DNA of 64,000 nt. It comes from Ciborinia camelliae (lineage: Eukaryota; Ascomycota; Leotiomycetes; Helotiales; Sclerotiniaceae). The DNA lies in NCBI GenBank assembly GCA_025890175.1, contig JANPYM010000005.1:779085-843084 (forward strand), in the 5' to 3' direction. The number at the start of each line of letters is the position of its first letter. Position 1 is the first letter of the stretch. This document shows positions 57,603-64,000 of this stretch, in pieces. Under the pieces are notes generated by a model that saw only the letters and a list, made by a program, of their open reading frames with translations, had not been told where the DNA came from and did no database searches. The translations under genes were made by a program, and so were the position numbers.

Positions 57603-59951
57603 TTATCTAAATAGCTTTTGAATGTCCTGCATATCCTCATTCCCGTTGATGACACTCCACCATTGCTCCATATTCGCATCTGTGCTCGAAGTGGCGGTGT
57701 CCTGAGTGTAGTTTGAATTATCATCGTTCCGGATCACCACTAGATATTGAGAGTTGGGGGAGGGGGAAGGGGGGATCCCACCTGGTATGACGGGAGCGGG
57801 ACGCAATTTCCAGGCTCTGTATCTGAAGTTTGGGCGTGGGAGTGTTTGCGAATCCCCACTCGGGGATAAGGGTGAGGATGTGGGCGGTGCCTGGGATGGG
57901 CGGGGAACGCTTGAGCGTGAAAGTCGCGAATACGGTAAAAGCCGCGGGTATCTTTGTTCGCGGAAGAAGAGGAGGTTGGATTGTGGATTTGGGGCTGGGT
58001 TTGTTGGGCGGCTTGGAAGAGGGTTTCTTGGAAGAGGGGTTCGTGGAAGAGGGGTTCGTGGAACCACGGGTCTTGGAATTGATCTTTTGGGGATCGAGAT
58101 GGGGGATAGAGGTGGCGATGCAGGTGGTGATGGATAGGCAGGGGAAGGTGGAGGGGGGGTTAAAGTAGAGTCATCGGAATCACTGGCGTAGTTGGTTAGG
58201 TCACTGATAGTGGTTTGGGTCCCAAAAGTCCTGGTAGAATGGGCTTGTGGAGTTGGCGGATAACTGGCAGTGGTTTGGGTCCCGGAAGACTTGGTAGGTT
58301 GGGCTTGTGGAATTAGTGGATGAATGGCAGTGGCTTGGATACCGGAAGGCTTGGTAGGTTGGGCTTGTGGAATTAGTGGATAACTGGTAGTGGCTTGGAT
58401 GCCGGAAGGCTTGGTAGGTTGGGCTTGTGGAATTAGTGGATAGCTGGTAGTGGCTTGGATCCCGGAAGGCTTGGTAGGTTGGGCTTGTGGAGTTAGTGGA
58501 GTTATAGCTACGGATGAAGCAGGAGGGAAAGGAATGGAGGATGAGGATAGGTCGGGGTTCATAAAATAGCTCATGCACATTCGCTTTGTTTCTGGTTCAA
58601 GATGGAGCGTTTCTGATCCAGGCTCAATTTTTATTTCTGGCGAGAGAGATGACCTAGGTCTGGGAATTTGTGTGGGTGTGGGCATGGATGTGGAGATGAG
58701 GGACGAAGGGCGCTTCCGAGTGGGAAGTCCGTCGTTTTGGGGAAGTGGCGCCAGTGTGTTGGGGTTGAAATTTGACTGGGAAGCAGGGTCAGAGTTCGAT
58801 TTTTTGAGACTGGCGAGTGTACTTACAGCAGCTTGTTCGAGGTTGCTGAGGTAAGAAAACGGGGCAGAATACACTGATGCGAATGGCGATGAAGCCATGG
58901 TATTTGAATGATTTTGATAATAATCTGCGCTTCTGGCCAACATAGGTTGGAATGTGCGACCAGCCCTGAATTGTACGCTACCAGCCATCTCTGTATTCCC
59001 ACCGAACTCAAAATTATTCCCAACTTGTTCAACGCCCTCCCGATTCACGGGCGCACCGAGCATAGAATTCCGGAGGGAAGCCGGGATTCCTGGATTGACG
59101 ATGTGATGCTCGGTGTTGATAGCATTTGGGACTACAGGTATATTTCTGCGATTATTGGCAGAAAAATAAGGATGGCGAAAGTCACGAGCATGTGAATGTA
59201 CGACTGGAATTTGTTCTTCCTCATCCGCTTCCTCGTCTTCGAACTCACTCTCGTCGTACTCACTATGATATTCATCTTCGCCTTCGGAAGACAAAGTCAA
59301 GTCTATGGTTTTCTGCTCTTTTACTTCTGCAATTGGCGGGAGCATCTGAGCACTTGGCTGAGGTAGCATGATATAAGAAAGGGACATCTTGTTATGGATA
59401 TCGCTTTTCTCGATCGCTTTTGCCGGCGTCTTCCTATTTGACACGATGGACTCTGGCCTACTACCTATTGTCCTTTGGTTTAGGGCATGAGAAATAGGAG
59501 TCTGAAAATGATGAGCATGAGGATTAACTGGATGCCATCGTCTAGCAGCGGCTTCTTGGTGTCTTCTGACATCCAGATTATTGTTTGGCATTCGATTTTG
59601 CTCCGGTCGCACAGGACCTGGCTCTGGAATGACAATTCCTGTGATAGGTTGATGGACCGATGGTGACTGTGGTCTGCGTGAAGCCCCAGGTGGTAGTCGA
59701 ACTGGTGGTGACTGTGGCCGGTGTGAAACCCCAGGTGGTCTTCCACGCGGTCGTCCACTCGATTTTTCACTCGATTTTCCACTCGATTTTCCACTCGATT
59801 TGGCACTCGATTTTCCAGGCGTTCGTGGTGGCGGTTTTGTTTTAAGAGCAGGAGGAGGCAGACCAGCAGGGTAAACTATTTGGCCATCGGTGTCGGGTAC
59901 GACGTCGTAGGCTATTTTCTTTTTTGTTTCTTCTTCTTCCAAGTTTTCCAT
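57603..59951 (-). CDS. Large disordered protein with AT-hook-like and SUMO-interaction-like motifs
   Basis: One uninterrupted frame of 782 residues from ATG 59951 to TAA. No folded domain is recognisable; the sequence is rich in Pro, Ser, Thr and Gln throughout. Features by residue: 47-66, Lys-Ser-Ser-Gly repeats; 67-72, RPRGRP, an AT-hook core; 216-228, Ile-Asp-Leu-Thr-Leu followed by Ser-Ser-Glu-Gly-Glu-Asp-Glu, the pattern of a SUMO-interaction motif with acidic flank; 227-250, acidic; about 470-570, five 20-residue repeats; about 620-650, Pro-Arg-Thr-Pro-Leu repeats. The combination points to a nuclear, chromatin-linked or SUMO-linked role, but that is inference. Open frames on the opposite strand are low-complexity mirrors. 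The absence of introns, the long frame and its Met start make it a likely real gene. It is convergent with the RING-LON side. Confidence 0.75.
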   Translation of the reverse strand: MENLEEEETKKKIAYDVVPDTDGQIVYPAGLPPPALKTKPPPRTPGKSSAKSSGKSSGKSSEKSSGRPRGRPPGVSHRPQSPPVRLPPGASRRPQSPSVHQPITGIVIPEPGPVRPEQNRMPNNNLDVRRHQEAAARRWHPVNPHAHHFQTPISHALNQRTIGSRPESIVSNRKTPAKAIEKSDIHNKMSLSYIMLPQPSAQMLPPIAEVKEQKTIDLTLSSEGEDEYHSEYDESEFEDEEADEEEQIPVVHSHARDFRHPYFSANNRRNIPVVPNAINTEHHIVNPGIPASLRNSMLGAPVNREGVEQVGNNFEFGGNTEMAGSVQFRAGRTFQPMLARSADYYQNHSNTMASSPFASVYSAPFSYLSNLEQAAVSTLASLKKSNSDPASQSNFNPNTLAPLPQNDGLPTRKRPSSLISTSMPTPTQIPRPRSSLSPEIKIEPGSETLHLEPETKRMCMSYFMNPDLSSSSIPFPPASSVAITPLTPQAQPTKPSGIQATTSYPLIPQAQPTKPSGIQATTSYPLIPQAQPTKPSGIQATAIHPLIPQAQPTKSSGTQTTASYPPTPQAHSTRTFGTQTTISDLTNYASDSDDSTLTPPPPSPAYPSPPASPPLSPISIPKRSIPRPVVPRTPLPRTPLPRNPLPSRPTNPAPNPQSNLLFFREQRYPRLLPYSRLSRSSVPRPSQAPPTSSPLSPSGDSQTLPRPNFRYRAWKLRPAPVIPGGIPPSPSPNSQYLVVIRNDDNSNYTQDTATSSTDANMEQWWSVINGNEDMQDIQKLFR
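58201..58500 (-). repeat. 60-base tandem repeat, about five copies, coding
   Basis: Five consecutive 60-base units differ by only a few bases each. They encode 20-residue repeats with the core PQAQPTKPSGIQAT in the disordered protein. The three middle units are closest to each other; the unit nearest 58201 is the most diverged, as expected for repeats growing from within. Confidence 0.93.
59757..59817 (-). repeat. 12-base tandem repeat coding Lys-Ser-Ser-Gly
   Basis: About five copies of a 12-base unit (CACTCGATTTTC on the forward strand), giving the Lys-Ser-Ser-Gly/Ala/Glu run before the AT-hook-like motif of the disordered protein. Confidence 0.9.
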
Positions 59952-61089
59952 GATGAAATTTGTTAAAGATATTCTTCTGATATGTTAGTTATCTGCTTGG
60001 TGTTGGACAAAGGAAATGAGACGGGGAGTGGAGATGGAGGGAAGTTTTATGGAGTTGTGTCATGATCTGTACATATGATCTGATCCTTGATGGGGCTCTT
60101 TACTTGGTTTGAAATCGTGAATGTTCTTTGGTGGTACAAGTTTGATTTTTTCATATTCACGACGTAAAGTTTGAAGACATTGTTGCTCTAGAGTCATCTG
60201 AGAACCGAGAATCCGTCACATTGCGTTTATATGAATCATGATATAATATCTTTAAGACGAAACATGCGTGCGTTGAGTCATAAAACCGCCTTCCCATCTT
60301 TTCTCTGTGAATATGGGAGTGCTGTTCTAAATATAAAAAAAGATGGATATCTGAAGAAATTGTGAGAGGGATCCAATTTCGACGACGGATAAGTTTTGAG
60401 CGTATAAGTTTTGAGCGTATAAGTTTTGGCGCTTTAGTCTTTCCAAGAGGACTAAATCATTTTCTACAACTCGTTCCGAGCACATCTTTCCGTGGTGCCA
60501 AACACTATCATAACACTCATTATGATTTATTTTTCTACATGACATTGGCACTGGCCAAAGATCATTCTTGAGAGGTGAGTTGTTCTTCCCTTAACCTACC
60601 TAGAGAGGAAACACAAACACAGCCAAATATCCAAACCACCTGGGCAACCATTGAGCCACTAATAAAACGTAATAAAACCGCTAATAACAAATACCAGCAC
60701 CATCAATACCTAGGTAGGTGGTATTCACTAAACAAACCATATCGGATTTTGGTTTGTATACTCCCTCCGTACCTACCTACCTATGGAAAACCCACATAGT
60801 TCTTTAAAATTCATACTTAAACCATTCATCTAAATATTTATGAGGTCCAAAAAAAATAAGATACGAGAAAATTCAATACAATCAATATGTTTGCCCAGTC
60901 AGCCATGCGGTGCATGCAGAGCCCCTGTTCCTCCTCGTGTTCCTCAATCACATTACCACACACATCGTATCGTATCGTATCGCGCCACAGAGCAATCCAG
61001 TTTTCTCCATTGCTTGCCCGGCGCAATCATGACCTATCCCTTGCAACTCTACTTCCATCCTAAACATACATATCTTCGGAGGAAGAATC
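59952..61089. other. Divergent promoter region with a small tandem repeat
   Basis: About 1.14 kb between the starts of the disordered protein and the RING-ZZ gene. It contains nearly three copies of a 15-base unit TATAAGTTTTGAGCG at 60388-60430, a CCTAGGTAGGTA block at 60709-60722, and CGTATCGTATCGTATCG near 60966. No gene is supported. Confidence 0.55.
60388..60430 (+). repeat. 15-base tandem repeat, nearly three copies
   Basis: The unit ATAAGTTTTGAGCGT is repeated, the last copy ending GGCG in place of GAGCG. It lies between two divergent genes. Confidence 0.85.
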
Positions 61090-64000
61090 ATGGAGTCTGG
61101 CTCCGAGAATCGAGGTCTCGACCTTGAAAAGGAGTTGACTTGTTCTGTAAGTCCAGTATTGATGTTCTAAAACCAAAGGCGATATATACCCCGCACACTG
61201 CACGGGGCTGGGCTTGAATCTGCAGCCGCATCTTGAAGGATAGGGTATTAATTCTAACTGGATATAGATTTGCACAGAAGTTTTATATCAACCATTAACG
61301 CTACTGGATTGTTTACATACTTTCTGCGGCTCTTGTCTTAAAGAATGGTTCTCATGGCAGCTTGTCTCGGTCCGCAACGCCCAAACACTTATTCCACCCG
61401 GTGGTACACCATACACATGCCCATCATGTCGCGCACCAGTTCGAGATACGAAACACAGTTCTACAATAGTGACATTGCTAGAAATGTTTTTGGCGCGGAG
61501 TCCAGAGAAGGGCAGGACGACTGAGGATAAGGAGGAAGTTGCTGCAAAATATAAAGTTGGGGATGAGGTATTACCGAAATGGGAGCAGAGGGAGAAGAGC
61601 TCAAGAGAAAGGAGGTTAGAAGATGAGGATCGAAGATTGATGGAGGAAGTAAGAGATTTGAGCTTGAGAGAAGTGGGGGTGGAGAGTTCGGAGGCGAGGA
61701 GGGAAAGAAGGAGACGAGAACGGGATGGCGATAGGTCGCATAGTTCGAGGCATCATTCGAGTCGTGATAATAGTAGGGATAGGAGGAATACAGACGATGC
61801 AGATCGACGGCGGCGAAGAGAGGAGCATCTTGAAAGAAGAAGAGCCCGACAAGGAAACTCGGCGATAAGGCCGGAACCGGATCATAGCGACTCCGAAGAT
61901 CGACGAAGGGGACATACTGAGGCTGAGGCAATAAGGAGACATGAGGAAACAAGTCGGTCAGCAGCACGACAGATTGAACATCAATCATCTTTACGGTCAC
62001 TTATCAGTTCTTCCGATGTCGATTCCAGGGAGATGGAAGAAGAGATTCTACGACAGATTAGGGAGGAAGGATTACTGGATGGAATTGACCTTGAGAATAT
62101 TGACGTTAGCCAAGAGGATCAAATTAGTGAGAGAATAGCGGAAGCTTTCAGGCGGCGACAAGCAGAGAGATCGAGGCTTGAATCTTCTAGAAGGAGCGAG
62201 AGTGATACGGCAGGTAGACGAAGACGATCTCCCCGAGTATCATCCACAGATTCTGCAAGAGAAATGTCTGGTGATGATGCTCCCAGAACTACAAGGCGAC
62301 GCAGAAACCACTCTTCATCGCCAAGGTCAGGTAGTTTGAGTAATGAACAAAGTAGGCCGCCGCCATCTATAAGCGCAGTACATGCAAATCATCTAGAGGT
62401 TGGTGCAAATGCTGGAGGACGGAGACGACAGAGAACTTTAAGCGCGCCACGAAGTTCGACAATACCTGTCCCAGTAATTACACCCGAAACAAGACCTGCT
62501 GCTAGGTCCCAAACTGATTTGAGTACTGAACCTCGGAACGTTTCCATGCAATCATCCCAACCTTCAAGGACCCATGCGAGGAGGAGCACTGACTCAAATG
62601 TTCAACGATTGAATGAATCATCAATACTTAGAGACCAACAACCACAAACAGGCTCTAACACCAGGTCATCCAATACTACCTTCCTCACATCAACCTCGAA
62701 TTCAACACCGAGAACATCGAGCAACAGCTTACTGGAAAGATCTCACTTGGATGATATGCCTGCTACGCCAGCTCCACTGAGCACCCGTGCTCAAGCCCCA
62801 GCCGATATATTCATAGCTTCTGCTGTTCCTGCATCTGTTCCATACATGGACGAGTCACTCGTACCTGCACCTCTATCACCGCATACTCCCACACATCTCT
62901 CACTTTCTGATAAAGCCGCTGCTTTATCTAGTGGCAGCAGACCAGGCTCTTCCCATTCTGTGGGATCTAGGCCACGAACACAGCTCTACCCTGAACCATC
63001 AATAGCATGTAGAAGATGTCAGAAAACTCACATCGAATACGAACTGCATTATAATTGTTCAACATGCTTGCGTGGTAATTATAACATTTGTCTACCATGC
63101 TATCGTTCCGGTGCAGGATGTTTACATTGGTTCGGATTTGGCTACTCGGCGTGGGCAAACTGGGAAAATCAAATGCAATCCGGGAAGTTACCGCAAGGCG
63201 CAGATAGACCACACATGCTCACAGCAAGCCGTTACCTAGCACCAAAAATGTCAGCCGGTGGAGCAGATGGCCGTAAAACTCTGACTACAGAAGATCCCCA
63301 AAAACGTCTTCAAAGTGGTGTATTCTGCGCAAGTTGCTTAGCATGGGCACATGAATGTTACTGGCGTTGCGATATTTGCAATTATGGTGATTGGGGTTTT
63401 TGCAATCTATGCGTCAATCAAGGAAGATCATGCACACATTCTCTCCTACCATTGACCTACAAACCATCGGAGTCATCCTCGCCTCCCTTGTCTCCGATGC
63501 ATGATCAACAGCTTCCACTGTCAGCAACTATCCTGAAAGGTCCAGGCGTCATAGACGTGGGCAACTTTAAACCTCTGACCTTCTCCACCAATTGTGATAT
63601 CTGTCGTTATCCTATTCAACCCTCTTCCACACGTTATCATTGCTATTCTTGCACCAGTGCCGTCCCAGACACTCAACCCGGTGACTACGATATATGCACC
63701 ACCTGCTACCCCAAACTCGTCACATCCCGAAGAATCAGCGCTGAAAACGGCCACAATGGCTGGCGACGTTGTTTGCAGGGTCACCGGATGGTAATCGTAG
63801 GCTTCGAAGATGATCGCGGCAGCCAACGCAGAGTGATAGTACAAGATCTTGTCGGAGGACATAGTCTCGACATTGGACCTATGCTATACCCCTCAGCCGA
63901 GCACACAACTTCCGAATTACAGAAATGGAGCTGGGGACAAGATAACAATACTTTTATTAGAATCGTCACCACTGACCCATCGAAAACTGCACCGATATCA
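61090..64000 (+). CDS. RING-finger E3 ligase with C-terminal ZZ-like zinc fingers (cut by the right edge)
   Basis: Exon 1 (61090-61146, 19 codons) and exon 2 (61268 to the window end) join in phase 0 across a 121-base intron (GTAAGT..TATAG, TCTAAC branch). This restores a perfect C3HC4 RING: Cys18, Cys21, Cys34, His36, Cys39, Cys42, Cys70, Cys73. At least 930 residues are visible with no stop. Residues 75-280 are Arg/Glu-rich with likely coiled coil; 280-590 are Ser/Thr/Pro-rich and disordered. Three Cys-rich modules follow near 599-640, 700-735 and 795-840, with CRRC, CSTCL, CLPCY, CASCL, CDICN, CNLC, CDICRY and CTTCY pairs, resembling ZZ fingers. RING plus repeated ZZ-type modules suggests an E3 ubiquitin ligase with reader or adaptor fingers; substrates are unknown. 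The gene continues beyond 64000. The start is supported by the RING completing only with exon 1. Confidence 0.92.

Noticed and set aside
61461..62000. 179-residue reverse frame rich in Ser and Pro
   Set aside because: It is the mirror of the Arg/Glu-rich coding sequence of the RING-ZZ gene on the forward strand.
1..64000. tRNA, rRNA or CRISPR features
   Set aside because: On reading both strands I saw no credible tRNA B-box in a cloverleaf context, no rRNA and no direct-repeat/spacer array; a covariance-model scan would be needed to exclude a tRNA fully.

Overview
This window reads as nuclear DNA of a filamentous ascomycete (Pezizomycotina; the short-intron style and the conserved genes would suit a Leotiomycete, but that rank is inference). 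The evidence is many 45-80 base introns with GTRAGT donors and CTAAC/CTGAC branch sites, textbook fungal housekeeping genes (Tof1/Swi1, Aquarius/Cwf11, THO subunit 1, a mitochondrial 3-hydroxyacyl-CoA dehydrogenase), and a fungal bZIP-ankyrin regulator. I see no convincing tRNA, rRNA, CRISPR or viral sequence.

Region 1 (1-16.6 kb) is mostly a decayed secondary-metabolite gene cluster. After the 3' end of an unknown gene (2-533) come a polytopic membrane protein (1016-2120, intact) and a small conserved-looking protein (3212-3889, intact). Then follow a broken P450 (4370-5248), a collapsed highly-reducing polyketide synthase remnant with pieces of the KS and KR domains only (5720-7268), a broken alpha/beta-hydrolase (7640-8099), an intact 14-TM MFS exporter (9370-11504), a second broken P450 (12111-13808) and an intact bZIP-ankyrin regulator of the TOXE kind (15399-16604). 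Every biosynthetic enzyme is broken by frameshifts, stops or deletions, while exporter, regulator and membrane protein splice cleanly into full reading frames.

Region 2 (16.6-26.2 kb) is a gene-poor, AT-rich belt full of short TACC/GGTA and CCTAGG-type repeats. Its only gene is a seven-TM rhodopsin-like membrane protein (22068-23549). It ends in a strongly pyrimidine-rich tract.

Region 3 (26.2-35.4 kb) holds Tof1/Swi1 (replication fork protection), divergently paired with the 3-hydroxyacyl-CoA dehydrogenase, and a homeodomain transcription factor. Region 4 (35.4-46.2 kb) is another gene desert of about 11 kb with only weak coding-like islands.

Region 5 (46.2-64 kb) is dense. The spliceosomal helicase Aquarius and THO subunit 1 are divergently transcribed from a shared 250-base promoter, putting two mRNA-processing genes back to back. 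Next come a two-RING plus LON-domain protein with a perfect 9-base minisatellite, a possible two-TM microprotein, a 782-residue disordered protein with an AT-hook-like and a SUMO-interaction-like motif and three sets of repeats, and a large RING plus ZZ-like zinc-finger ubiquitin ligase that runs off the right edge.

Exon coordinates were derived by hand from splice signals and reading-frame continuity. In every gene called intact the summed exon lengths are divisible by three.
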